In this document: positions 41,874 to 52,538 of the stretch, one piece after another
Layout of the letters: each line of letters starts with the position of its first letter
How positions within the stretch are numbered: position 1 is the first letter of the stretch
Source: Amycolatopsis sp. CA-128772
GTDB taxonomy: Bacteria > Actinomycetota > Actinomycetes > Mycobacteriales > Pseudonocardiaceae
Direction: 5' to 3'
NCBI RefSeq assembly: GCF_002904295.1
Contig: NZ_PPHG01000089.1
Coordinates: 1-64,000, forward strand
Length of the DNA: 64,000 nucleotides
Notes under the pieces: model-generated
What the model saw: the letters and a program-made list of their open reading frames with translations, nothing else
What the model was told of the DNA's origin: nothing
Databases searched by the model: none
Translations under genes and position numbers: made by a program

Positions 41874-43655
41874 TCACCGAGCCGAAACCCGCCGCCGCAA
41901 GCCCGCCACCCGCCGCGTCACCGGGGTGAACTCCGGCAGCCTCACCAACGCCAGCAGGCCGAACGGCACCGCCATCCCGAGCAGTCCCTGCACCGGCAGC
42001 TTCACCCACGCCCCCGGGATCACCCCGAGCGACGCCGGCACCGCGTACCCCGCCAGCACCGCCGCCACCACGCCGAGCCCGCTCACCGACAGGGTGATCA
42101 GCCCGACCCGCAGGGACCGCTTGCTGCGCAGGTGGCCGAGGCGGACCCACAGCCAGACCTGGCCGAGGACCGCGCCGACCACGAATCCGGCGCCGTTGAC
42201 CAGCATCACGCCGTAGACGATGTGCTCGCCGTCGAGCAGTCCGCGGCAGAGCAGCAGCAGCGGGATCTTCACCGCCGTCATCACCAGCATGATCAGGGTC
42301 GGCGTGCGGGCGTCCTTCATCGCGTAGAACACCCGCAGCTGCAGCATGACCAGCGCGAACGGCAGCAGCCCGACGGCCGAGACGGCCAGGGTCTGGCCGA
42401 GCCGTTCGGCGTCCTCGAGGGTGCCGCGGCCCCACGTGAAGATCGCGATGCCGATCGGGGTGCCGACCACGGCCAGCACCGCCGAGATGGGCACGAACAG
42501 GACCGTCGACATGCGGGACGCGAGCGAGAGGTCGCCGACGAGGGACCCCGTGTCGCCGTCCGCGGCGGCGCGGCTCATCCGCGGCAGCAGCGCCGTCAGC
42601 AGCGAGACGCCGAGGATGCCGTACGGCAGCTGGAAGAGCAGCGACGCGTAGCTGTAGGCCGTGACACCGCCGGTGGAGCCGCCGGTCAGCACGCGGGTGG
42701 TGACGACGAACCCGACGTGGCTGACCACGACGTAGCCGAGGATCCACGCGGCGAGCGCGCCGAACTCCTTGATCCGCGGGTCGAAACCCCAGCGCCAGCG
42801 GAACCGGAACCCGGTGCGCAGCAACGCGGGGATCAGCACGAGCGCCTGCGCGACGATGCCGAGCGTGGTGCCGAGGCCGAGCACGAGCAGCTTCGGGTCG
42901 CTCATCCGGACCGGGTCGAGGGTCAGCTCCCCCGGCACGAAGGCGAACACGACGAGCGTGCCGGTGACGACGACGTTGTTCAGCACCGGCGCCCAGGCCG
43001 GCGGGCCGAAGACGTTCTGCGCGTTGAGGATGGCCGAGAGCAGCGCGAACAGCCCGTAGAACAGGATTTGCGGCAGCAGCAGGTAGGCCAGCGCGGTGGT
43101 CAGCCCGGGGTTCGCGGTCGGCGACGACTTGTCGACGTAGAGCGCGGTGAACAGCGGCGCGATGGCCACCGCGACGGCCGTGCCGACGACGAGCAGCACC
43201 AGCGCCATCGTGATCAGCCGCTGCGTGTAGGCGCGGCCGCCGTCGGGGTCGTCGTGGGAGCGGACCAGCAGCGGCACCACGACACTGGCCAGGACGCCGC
43301 CGAAGAGCAGTTCGAAGACGATGTTGGGCAGCGTGTTCGCGACGGTGAAGGAGTCGTTGACGATCCCCGTCCCGACGACCGCGGCGAGCAGCAGCTTCGC
43401 GACGAACCCGGTGACCCGGCTGACGGCGGAGGCGACGGCCATCCGGCCGCTGGAGCGGGCCAGCGACGAACCGGCCCCTTCCCCGCGCCCGGCGCTGACC
43501 GGCGACGCGGGCGGCCGCGCGACGATCTGGCCGGCGAACTCGTCGTAGGGCCGCCGCGAAACGTCGAGGTCACGGGTCGGCCAGTGCGGGCCCCGCAGCT
43601 CGCTCGGGAGGTAGACCGTCGCCTCGTCGTCCACCGGTGGTGGGTGCTCCGCCAT
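41874..43655 (-). CDS. murJ: MurJ/MviN-family lipid II flippase
   Basis: 593 residues. After a 90-residue cytoplasmic N-terminus the protein has about 14 transmembrane helices. Family signatures include ASAVSRVTGFVAKLLLAAVVG in the first helix, NTLPNIVFELLFGGVLASVVVPLL, and DPRIKEFGALAAWIL. MurJ exports lipid-linked peptidoglycan precursor. Lacks the C-terminal pseudokinase/galactose-binding extension found in the mycobacterial MviN (ends shortly after the last helix), so it may be a paralogue of an essential copy near oriC. Monocistronic, followed downstream by the Pro-rich membrane protein gene. Confidence 0.9.
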   Translation of the reverse strand: MAEHPPPVDDEATVYLPSELRGPHWPTRDLDVSRRPYDEFAGQIVARPPASPVSAGRGEGAGSSLARSSGRMAVASAVSRVTGFVAKLLLAAVVGTGIVNDSFTVANTLPNIVFELLFGGVLASVVVPLLVRSHDDPDGGRAYTQRLITMALVLLVVGTAVAVAIAPLFTALYVDKSSPTANPGLTTALAYLLLPQILFYGLFALLSAILNAQNVFGPPAWAPVLNNVVVTGTLVVFAFVPGELTLDPVRMSDPKLLVLGLGTTLGIVAQALVLIPALLRTGFRFRWRWGFDPRIKEFGALAAWILGYVVVSHVGFVVTTRVLTGGSTGGVTAYSYASLLFQLPYGILGVSLLTALLPRMSRAAADGDTGSLVGDLSLASRMSTVLFVPISAVLAVVGTPIGIAIFTWGRGTLEDAERLGQTLAVSAVGLLPFALVMLQLRVFYAMKDARTPTLIMLVMTAVKIPLLLLCRGLLDGEHIVYGVMLVNGAGFVVGAVLGQVWLWVRLGHLRSKRSLRVGLITLSVSGLGVVAAVLAGYAVPASLGVIPGAWVKLPVQGLLGMAVPFGLLALVRLPEFTPVTRRVAGLRRRVSAR

Positions 43656-43730
43656 GGGGACAAGACTGCCAGGTCAGGGGCACGCACGGGAGACCGAACA
43701 CCTGGTCGACCCCGCGACCGTGCGTGACGC

Positions 43731-43988
43731 TCAGGCGGCGGCGGTGACTTCCAGCGCGGCCCGCCCGGCCTCGGTCAGCTCGGCGGCCACCCGCCCGGTG
43801 CCGCCTTCGACGGCGGGCCGCAGGTAGCCGCCGCGGGCGAGGGCGTGCGCGGTGATCTGGTCGCAACAGGCGAATCCGTCGACGAAGAGGTCGGGCTCGC
43901 AGCTGCACGACATCTGCGCGCGTCCGGCGGCCACCGCCTTCAGCATCGCCATCGCGCGGTGGGTGAGCTCGACTCCTGAACCGGACAC
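43731..43988 (-). CDS. Small Cys-containing protein of unknown function
   Basis: 85 residues starting at GTG 43988. Two cysteine pairs (SCSCE and FACCDQ) could bind a metal. The remainder (LTHRAMAMLKAVAAGRA ... RVAAELTEAGRAAL) reads as a short winged-helix-like fold with 'LT.AGR.AL', a pattern common in small actinobacterial regulators. It is isolated, 75 nt upstream of murJ on the same strand. Not assigned to a family. Confidence 0.55.
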   Translation of the reverse strand: MSGSGVELTHRAMAMLKAVAAGRAQMSCSCEPDLFVDGFACCDQITAHALARGGYLRPAVEGGTGRVAAELTEAGRAALEVTAAA

Positions 43989-44110
43989 CGGACTGCCTTT
44001 CCGTTTTCGCCACTACAACGGGTTATTCGCCCGTTGGGCCGATTGTGTTACTTACGGCACTATGACGTCCGGAGTGCGGGTGAGGTTCCGGCCGGGGCCG
44101 GGACCGGCGC

Positions 44111-45163
44111 TCAGCGGCGGTCTTCGAGCTTCAGGTCCCCGCGCATCACCGCCCGGATGTGGTCGCTCGCGAGCACGTCGTGCGGGTAGCCGAGGTCGAG
44201 GGCGCCGATCCGGTCGAGGCGGGCCAGCTGGTCATCGGTGAACTCGACCTCCAGCGCGCCCAGGTTGTCCGCGAGCTGGTCCGGCGTGCGGGCTCCGATG
44301 ATCGGGGCGGTCACGCCCGGGTTCTGCAGGGTCCAGGCCAGGCCGACCTGCGCGGGTGTCCGGCCCAGCTCCGCGGCGACCGCCTTCACCACGTCGGCGA
44401 TGGCGAGGTTCCGTTCGGTGACCACGCCCAGCCCGGTGTTGAAGCTCTTGCGGGTGCCGGCGTCGGCCGCGGTCAGGCCGGCGCGGCCGTACTTGCCGGT
44501 GAGCAGCCCGCCCGCCAGCGGCGAGTACGGCGTCACGCCCAGCCCCATGGCCCGCGCCATCGGGATCAGGTCGCGTTCCGCGGCGCGGTTGGCCAGGTTG
44601 TACTCGACCTGCAGCCCGACCAGCGGCGACCAGCCGCGCAGGTCGGCGATCGCCTGCATGCGCGAGATTTCCCACGCGGGGGCGTTGGACATGGCCACGT
44701 ACAGGACCTTGCCCCGGCGGACCAGGTCGTCCAGCCCGCGCAGGATCTCCTCGACCGGGGTGGTGAAGTCCCACACGTGCAGGTAGAGCAGGTCGAGGTA
44801 GTCGGTGTCCAGCCGCCGCAGGCTGCTTTCGACCGAGGCGAACAGGCTCTTGCGGTGCGCGCCCGTGGCGTTCGGGTCGCCGGGGCGGCGCAGGGTCGTG
44901 TACTTCGTGGCCAGCACCAGGCTTTCGCGGTGGCCGCGGGTGAACTCGCCGAGCTGGCGTTCGGCGCTGCCGTCGGTGTAGGTGTTCGCGGTGTCGATGA
45001 AGTTCCCGCCGCGTTCGACGTAGGTGTCGAACAGCTTGCGCGCTTCGGCCTCCTCCGCGCCCCAGCCCCACTCGGTGCCGAAGGTCGCCGTGCCCAGCGC
45101 CAGCGGGGAAACCCGCAGCCCGGAGCGGCCCAGCAGGCGGTAGGTGTCGAGGGTGAGCGGCAT
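44111..45163 (-). CDS. Aldo/keto reductase
   Basis: 350 residues. Canonical AKR barrel: Asp and Tyr of the catalytic tetrad in NFIDTANTYTDG, Lys in LVLATKYT, and His in DLLYLHVWD. The NADPH-binding end is readable in ARTPDQLADNLGALEV. Members reduce carbonyls with broad specificity. It is divergent from an MmyB-type XRE regulator across 110 nt, an arrangement often reflecting direct control of the reductase by that regulator. Confidence 0.9.
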   Translation of the reverse strand: MPLTLDTYRLLGRSGLRVSPLALGTATFGTEWGWGAEEAEARKLFDTYVERGGNFIDTANTYTDGSAERQLGEFTRGHRESLVLATKYTTLRRPGDPNATGAHRKSLFASVESSLRRLDTDYLDLLYLHVWDFTTPVEEILRGLDDLVRRGKVLYVAMSNAPAWEISRMQAIADLRGWSPLVGLQVEYNLANRAAERDLIPMARAMGLGVTPYSPLAGGLLTGKYGRAGLTAADAGTRKSFNTGLGVVTERNLAIADVVKAVAAELGRTPAQVGLAWTLQNPGVTAPIIGARTPDQLADNLGALEVEFTDDQLARLDRIGALDLGYPHDVLASDHIRAVMRGDLKLEDRR

Positions 45164-45273
45164 GTGTCCTCCCGTTGTCGTGTGTCGGGAGCGAGTCTGC
45201 GGCCGCCGCGGCCGGGGGGTAAGGGAAGCGGTTTCCTGGGAACACGAGTCCCACCCCGCGGGTTGCAGCGATC

Positions 45274-46074
45274 ATGACGACCCCCACCGCGGAGCTGGCC
45301 GCGTTCCTGCGGACCCGGCGGGAACGCCTGGACCCGCGCGACTTCGGCCTCCCGCCGCGCCGCCGCACGCCGGGCCTGCGCCGCGAAGACGTCGCCGAAC
45401 TGGCCGGCATCAGCGTCGACTACGTCGTCCGGCTGGAGCAGGCGCGCGGGCTGCGGCCGTCGGCGGACGTGGTGGAGGCCCTGGCCGGGGCGCTGCGCCT
45501 GGCCCCCGACGAACGCGCCTACCTGTTCGACCTGACCCGCCGGCGCCCCCGCGACACCGGCCGGCTCGTCACCACGGCGGCGGCGCCGCTGACCCGGCTG
45601 GTCGACGACCTGGCCCTGCCCGCGATGGTGCTGAACCACCGCTACGACATCCTCGCCTGGAACACCGGGATGGCCCGGCTGCTGGTGGACCCGGCGACGC
45701 TGCCGCCGGCGCGGCGCAACTCGATGTGGCTGTGCCTGATGCACCCGCCGGTGCGCGACCGCTACCTCGACCGCGAACGCGTGGTCCGCGACGGGGTCGC
45801 CCACCTGCGCGCCGCCTGGGCCGCCCACCCGGACGACCGCGCCCTGACCGGCCTCATCGCCGAATTCACCGCCGGCAATGCGGATTTCGCCCGCTGCTGG
45901 GCGGCCGGGGACGTGAAGGTCACCGGCCGCGGCCACAAAGCCATGCGGCACCCCGAGGCCGGGGAGCTGACCGTGCAGTTCGAGACCCTGCGGCCCCTGC
46001 AGGACCCGGACCAGCTGCTGGTGCTCCACCGCGCCGCGGACGAGCAGAGCCGGACGGCCCTCGCCCGGCTCTAG
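45274..46074 (+). CDS. MmyB-like XRE-family transcriptional regulator
   Basis: 266 residues. An N-terminal HTH (RRTPGLRREDVAELAGISVDYVVRLEQARGLRPS) leads into the PAS-like MmyB ligand-binding domain (NHRYDILAWNTGMARLL ... LVLHRAADEQS). MmyB-like proteins bind fatty-acid-type ligands in some cases and frequently control a divergent oxidoreductase gene, here the aldo/keto reductase. Its stop overlaps the convergent TetR gene by 4 nt. Confidence 0.9.
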   Translation: MTTPTAELAAFLRTRRERLDPRDFGLPPRRRTPGLRREDVAELAGISVDYVVRLEQARGLRPSADVVEALAGALRLAPDERAYLFDLTRRRPRDTGRLVTTAAAPLTRLVDDLALPAMVLNHRYDILAWNTGMARLLVDPATLPPARRNSMWLCLMHPPVRDRYLDRERVVRDGVAHLRAAWAAHPDDRALTGLIAEFTAGNADFARCWAAGDVKVTGRGHKAMRHPEAGELTVQFETLRPLQDPDQLLVLHRAADEQSRTALARL

Positions 46075-46667
46075 CCCAGCCGCAGCTCCAGCGTCCGCGC
46101 CCACTCCCGCACGATCTGCTTCCGCCGCCGGGCGTCGTCGGTCAGCAGGTTCGCCAGGCCGAGCCCGCGGGCCAGGTCGAGGGTGGCCTGGACCAGCTCG
46201 CGCACCCCCGGGCGGGACTCGTCGACGCCGAGGAGCTCCACCGTCACCCGGTGCGCCTCGCGGCCGACCCGGGCCTCCAGGGGGACCAGGACGTCCCGGA
46301 GGGCGTCGTCGGTCGCCGCCACCGACCACAGCTGCAACGCCGCGCGGAACAGCGGGCCCGTGTACAGGTTGAGCACCATCTCCACGACGCGCTCGATGCG
46401 GGACGCGCCGCTCGGGAGGTCGGCGGCCTGGGCGCGCAGCTCGTCGATCTGTGCCTCGCCGAGCAGGTCGACCGCCGCCACCACGAGGTCTTCGCGCGCC
46501 GGGAAGTGGTGCTGCGCCGCGCCGCGGGAGACGCCCGCGCGCTCGGCGATGCCGGCCACCGTCACGCCGTGCCAGCCGCGCTCGCCGAAACTGTCGAGCG
46601 CGGCTTCGACCAGCCGCCGCCGCGTCGTGCGGCTGCGTTCCTGCTGGGGTTCGCGGATGCCGGTCAA
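46071..46667 (-). CDS. TetR-family regulator at the end of the acyl-CoA catabolic operon
   Basis: 198 residues with the HTH RRRLVEAALDSFGERGWHGVTVAGIAERAGVSRGAAQHHFPAREDL at the N-terminus and a helical ligand-binding domain. It starts only 7 nt after the acyl-CoA dehydrogenase stop, making it the last gene of the Atu/Liu-type operon. A pathway acyl-CoA is the probable inducer and the palindrome at 55061-55078 ahead of the operon the probable target (inference). Confidence 0.88.
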   Translation of the reverse strand: MTGIREPQQERSRTTRRRLVEAALDSFGERGWHGVTVAGIAERAGVSRGAAQHHFPAREDLVVAAVDLLGEAQIDELRAQAADLPSGASRIERVVEMVLNLYTGPLFRAALQLWSVAATDDALRDVLVPLEARVGREAHRVTVELLGVDESRPGVRELVQATLDLARGLGLANLLTDDARRRKQIVREWARTLELRLG

Positions 46668-46674
46668 GACTCTC

Positions 46675-47841
46675 CTAATAGGACTTCGGGAGACCGAGGC
46701 TGTGCTGGCCGACGAAGTTGAGCACCATTTCGCGGCTGACCGGGGCGATCCGGCCGAGCCGCACCGCCGTCACCAGCGTGCCGAGGCCGTATTCGGTGGC
46801 CAGCCCGTTGCCGCCGTGGGTCTGCACGGCCTGGTCGGTCGCGCGGATGGCCACCTCGGCGGCGGCGTACTTGGCCATGTTGGCCGACTCCCCCGCGCCG
46901 AAGTCGTCGCCGGAGTCGTACAGCGACGCGGCCTTCTGCGTCATCAGCTTCGCCAGTTCGAGCTCGATCTTGATCTCCGACAGCGGGTGCGCGAGGCCCT
47001 GGTGCGCGCCGATCGGCGTGCCCCAGACCTGCCGCTGGTTGGCGTAGCCGACGGCCTTGGCGAGGGCGTACCGCGCGATGCCGAGGGAGAACGACGCCCC
47101 CATGATGCGTTCCGGGTTGAGGCCCGCGAACAGCTGGGCGATGGCCGCGTCCTCCTCGCCGACCAGCGCTTCGGCCGGCAGCTTGACGTCGTCGAGGAAC
47201 AGCGAGAACTGGTTCTCCGGCGCGACGATGTCCATCGGGATCTTCGTGTACTCGAAGCCCTCGGTGCCGGTCGGCAGGATGAACAGCGCGGGCTTGAGCC
47301 GCCCGGTCTTCGAGTCCTCCATGCGGCCGACGACGAGCACCGCGTCGGCCTCGTCGACGCCGGAGATGTAGACCTTGCGTCCACTGAGGACCCAGCCGTC
47401 GCCGTCGCGCTTCGCGGTGGTGGTGATCTTGTGCGAGTTCGACCCGGCGTCCGGTTCGGTGATCGCGAAGACCATCCGCTTGGTGCCGTCGGCGATGCCG
47501 GGCAGCCGCTGCTTCTTCTGCTCTTCGGTGCCGAACCGGGAGATCACCGTGCCGCAGATGGCCGGCGAGACGACCATGAGCAGCAACGGCGAGCCGGCGG
47601 CAGCGAGTTCTTCGAGGACCGCGGCGAGGTCGGCGATGCCCGCGCCCCCGCCGCCGTACTCCTCGGGGATGTTGACGCCGAGGTAGCCCAGGCGCCCGGC
47701 CTCGTCCCACAGCTCGTGGGTCTTCTCGCCGGCGCGGGCCTTGCGCGCGTAGTACTCGTGGCCGTACTTGGCGCCGAGTTCGGCGACGGCCTTGCGGAGC
47801 GCGATCCGCTCCTCCGGCTCGATGAAGTTCATGGCGTTCAT
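46675..47841 (-). CDS. Acyl-CoA dehydrogenase (second copy in operon)
   Basis: 388 residues from MNAMNFIEPEER. FAD-dependent alpha-beta desaturation of an acyl-CoA. Signatures: GIPEEYGG-like (VNIPEEYGGGG), FAITEPDAGSNSHKI for FAD/substrate binding, QTHGGNGLATEYG near the C-terminus and QVWGTPIGAHQGLAHPL. The catalytic Glu is not unambiguously placed. The ATG overlaps the carboxylase alpha stop by 4 nt, so it is translationally coupled. Pairing with a carboxylase points to branched-chain or terpenoid acyl-CoA breakdown. Confidence 0.9.
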   Translation of the reverse strand: MNAMNFIEPEERIALRKAVAELGAKYGHEYYARKARAGEKTHELWDEAGRLGYLGVNIPEEYGGGGAGIADLAAVLEELAAAGSPLLLMVVSPAICGTVISRFGTEEQKKQRLPGIADGTKRMVFAITEPDAGSNSHKITTTAKRDGDGWVLSGRKVYISGVDEADAVLVVGRMEDSKTGRLKPALFILPTGTEGFEYTKIPMDIVAPENQFSLFLDDVKLPAEALVGEEDAAIAQLFAGLNPERIMGASFSLGIARYALAKAVGYANQRQVWGTPIGAHQGLAHPLSEIKIELELAKLMTQKAASLYDSGDDFGAGESANMAKYAAAEVAIRATDQAVQTHGGNGLATEYGLGTLVTAVRLGRIAPVSREMVLNFVGQHSLGLPKSY

Positions 47842-49787
47842 GCTTCTTCTCCCACCACCGCGAGGATCGTGCCCACTTCGACCTGTTGTCCGACCGTCAC
47901 CGGCAGTTCCGCGACCACGCCGTCGGCGGGGGCGGCGATCCGGTGTTCCATCTTCATCGCTTCGAGCCACAGCAGCGGATCTCCGGCCTTGACCGGGTCA
48001 CCGGCCTGGACGGCGAGCCGCACGACGGTGCCCGGCATCGGCGCGACCAGCGATCCCGCCGCGAGCGCGGCGTCCGGGTCGGCGAACCGCGGTTCGGCCG
48101 TCAGCGCCACCGACCCGAGCGCGGAATCCACATAGGACACGCCGTCGTGGCGGGCGACGTCGAAGGTGCGCCGCACCCCGTTGACGTCCAGCACGACCCG
48201 GCCGGGCTCGGCGTCGACCAGTTCCGCGTCGAAACCTTGTGCGCGAAGGCCGTCCCGCGTGAGCGAATAGACGACCTCGTACTCGCGGTCGCCGATGGTG
48301 AAGATCTTGCGCTGCCCGGCCGAGCGGACGTTGCGCCAGCCGCTGGGCAGCCGGCTCTGCGTGGTGGCTCGCGCCCGGTTGCCGGCCGCGTCCGCCAGCG
48401 CCGCGGCCAGCGCGGAGAGCCGCTCGGTGTCGGGCGTGGCGAGCGGTGCGGCGAGGGTGTCGAGGCCGTGGCGGTCGAAGAACGCCGTGTCGGTCTCCCC
48501 GGCCAGGAAAGCGTCGTGCCGCAGGATGTTCACCAGCAGGTCGCGGTTGGTGACGACGCCGTGGATCTTCGTGGCGGCGAGGGCCTTCGCGAGCCGCCGG
48601 GCGGCTTCGGCACGGGTGGGGGCCCAGGTGATCACCTTGGCGAGCATCGGGTCGTAGTGGACACCCACGACGGACCCGGTCTCGAATCCGGAGTCGAGCC
48701 GCAGTCCCGGCCCGTGGGTGAAGGAACGGTCCACATCGGGCACTTCGAACGTGTGGAGGGTGCCGCTCTGCGGCTGCCAGCCCGCGGCCGGGTCCTCGGC
48801 GTAGAGCCGGACCTCGATGGCGTGGCCCACGGCCGGCGGCGGGCCGGCCGGGAGGCGCTCGCCCTCGGCGATCCGCAGCTGCAGGGCGACCAGGTCGAGG
48901 CCCGTGACGTTCTCGGTGACCGGGTGCTCGACCTGCAGCCGGGTGTTCATCTCGAGGAAGTAGAACCGGCCGTCGGGCCCGGCGAGGAACTCGACCGTGC
49001 CCGCGCCGACGTAGCCGATCGCCTGGGCGGCCTTGCGCGCGGCGTCGAACAGCTCCTCGCGCATGGCCGCGTCGACGAACGGCGACGGCGCCTCCTCGAC
49101 GACCTTCTGGTGCCGGCGCTGGATCGAGCACTCGCGCTCCCCCACCGCCCACACCGTGCCGTGCCGGTCCGCGAGCACCTGGACCTCGATGTGCCGCCCG
49201 GTCTCCAGGTAGCGCTCGCAGAAGACGGTCGGGTCGCCGAACGCGGACCCCGCCTCGGCGCTCGCGCCCTCCACCGCTTCGGCCAGCTCGCCGAGCGAGC
49301 GGACCACGCGCATGCCGCGGCCACCACCGCCCGCGGACGCCTTGACCAGCAACGGCAGGTCGTCTTCGGTGACCGAGTCCGGGTCCAGTTCGGACAGCAC
49401 GGGGACGCCGGCCGCGGCCATCAGCCGCTTGGACTCCACTTTGGAGCCCATGGTCTCGATGGCCTCCGGCGGCGGCCCGACCCAGGTGAGCCCGGCGTCG
49501 AGCACGGCCCGCGCGAAGGCGGCGTTTTCGGACAGGAAGCCGTACCCGGGGTGGACGGCGTCGGCGCCGGTGCCGGCCGCGGCCTTGACCAGCAGCTCGG
49601 CCCGCAGGTACGTCTCCGAAGGCGCGTTGCCGGGCAGCCGGACCGCCGCGTCGGCTTCGAGGGTGTGCGGCGCGGCGGCATCGGCGTCGGAGAACACCGC
49701 CACCGTGCCGATGCCGGCGTCACGGCAGGTGCGGAAGACGCGGCGGGCGATCTCGCCGCGGTTGGCGACCAGCAGGTTCTGGATCAT
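47838..49787 (-). CDS. Biotin-dependent acyl-CoA carboxylase alpha subunit (BC-BCCP)
   Basis: 649 residues. Biotin carboxylase domain: LLVANRGEIARRVFR at the N-terminus, ATP-grasp glycine loop KASAGGGGRGMRVV, LEMNTRLQVEHPVTE. After a variable linker, the C-terminal biotin carboxyl carrier domain carries the biotinylated Lys in EAMKMEH. With the beta subunit it carboxylates an acyl-CoA such as methylcrotonyl- or geranyl-CoA. Located 7 nt downstream of the beta-subunit gene. Confidence 0.93.
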   Translation of the reverse strand: MIQNLLVANRGEIARRVFRTCRDAGIGTVAVFSDADAAAPHTLEADAAVRLPGNAPSETYLRAELLVKAAAGTGADAVHPGYGFLSENAAFARAVLDAGLTWVGPPPEAIETMGSKVESKRLMAAAGVPVLSELDPDSVTEDDLPLLVKASAGGGGRGMRVVRSLGELAEAVEGASAEAGSAFGDPTVFCERYLETGRHIEVQVLADRHGTVWAVGERECSIQRRHQKVVEEAPSPFVDAAMREELFDAARKAAQAIGYVGAGTVEFLAGPDGRFYFLEMNTRLQVEHPVTENVTGLDLVALQLRIAEGERLPAGPPPAVGHAIEVRLYAEDPAAGWQPQSGTLHTFEVPDVDRSFTHGPGLRLDSGFETGSVVGVHYDPMLAKVITWAPTRAEAARRLAKALAATKIHGVVTNRDLLVNILRHDAFLAGETDTAFFDRHGLDTLAAPLATPDTERLSALAAALADAAGNRARATTQSRLPSGWRNVRSAGQRKIFTIGDREYEVVYSLTRDGLRAQGFDAELVDAEPGRVVLDVNGVRRTFDVARHDGVSYVDSALGSVALTAEPRFADPDAALAAGSLVAPMPGTVVRLAVQAGDPVKAGDPLLWLEAMKMEHRIAAPADGVVAELPVTVGQQVEVGTILAVVGEEA

Positions 49788-49794
49788 CGCTCGC

Positions 49795-51389
<1,595 letters not shown>

Positions 51390-51393
<4 letters not shown>

Positions 51394-52538
51394 GAGGTGT
51401 ATCCCAATCGCTTCGCGGCCAGGCCGGTGAGGATCTCGGTGGTGCCGCCGCCGATGCCGAGGATCCGGACGTCGCGGTAGTGCCGCTCCACTTCGGACTC
51501 GCGCATGTAGCCGAGCCCGCCGTGCAGCTGGACGGCCTCGTTGACCACCCATTCGGCGGCCTCGACGGCGGTGTTCTTGGCGAAACAGGCTTCGGCGATG
51601 ACCTCCTCGCCCGAAACGTGCCGGATCGCGGCCTGCCGGGTGTAGGTGCGGGCCACGTCGACGCGCCGCGCCATCTCGGTCAGCTTGTGCTGCACGACCT
51701 GCCGGGAGATGAGCGGCCGGCCGAACGTCTCGCGCAGCCGGCACCAGTCCAGCGTCAGGTCGAGCGCCCGCTGGGCGTGCGCGTACGCCTGCACGGCCAG
51801 CGAAAGCCGTTCGGTGACGAACTGGGTGGCCACCTGCGCGAACCCGCTGTTCTCGGCGCCGATCAGGTTCTCCGCCGGCACCCGGACGTCCACGTAGGAC
51901 AGCTCGGCGGTGTCGGAGCAGAGCCAGCCCATCTTTTCGAGCTTGCGCGAGACGGTGAACCCGGGCGTCCCGCGCTCCACGACGATCAGCGAGAGCCCGT
52001 GGGCGCCGTCGCCGCCGGTGCGCACGACCGTCGTCACGAAGTCCGCGCGGCAGCCGGAGGTGATGAACGTCTTGGCGCCGTTGATGACGTACTCGTCGCC
52101 CTCCCGGACGGCGGTGGTGCGGATCCCGGCCACGTCCGAGCCGCCGTCGGGCTCGGTCACGGCGAGCGAGCCGATCTTGACCCCTTCGAGGGTGGGCCGC
52201 ACCCAGCGTTCGACCTGGACGGGATCGTTCGCCTCGGCGATGTGCGGAACGGCGATGCCGCAGGTGAACAGCGATGCGAACAATCCGCCGGAGCCGCCCG
52301 CGTAGTGCATCTCTTCGGCGACGACCAGCGCGTCGAGGTAGTTGCCGTCTCCCCCGCCGATCTCCTCGGGGAAGGCGACGCCCAGCAAGCCGAGGTCCCC
52401 GGCCGTGCGGTGCAGGTCGCGTGGCAGTTCGCCGGCGCGCTCCCAGTCGTCGAGGTGCGGCAGGACCTCCTGCTCGACGAACCTGCGGACGGTCTTGCGC
52501 AGCTCGGCCCGTTCGGGCGTGCGGAAGGGATCGGTCAC
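51390..52538 (-). CDS. Acyl-CoA dehydrogenase (first copy in operon)
   Basis: 382 residues from GTG 52538 (VTDPFRTPERAELRKTV). FAD enzyme with GVAFPEEIGGGDG, LAVTEPDGGSDVAGIRT, the KTFITSG strand, and a C-terminal QLHGGLGYMRESEVERHYRDVRILGIGGGTTEI block that contains the flavin-proximal region. Likely forms the unsaturated acyl-CoA for the following carboxylase. Both ends are coupled by GTGA overlaps. Confidence 0.92.
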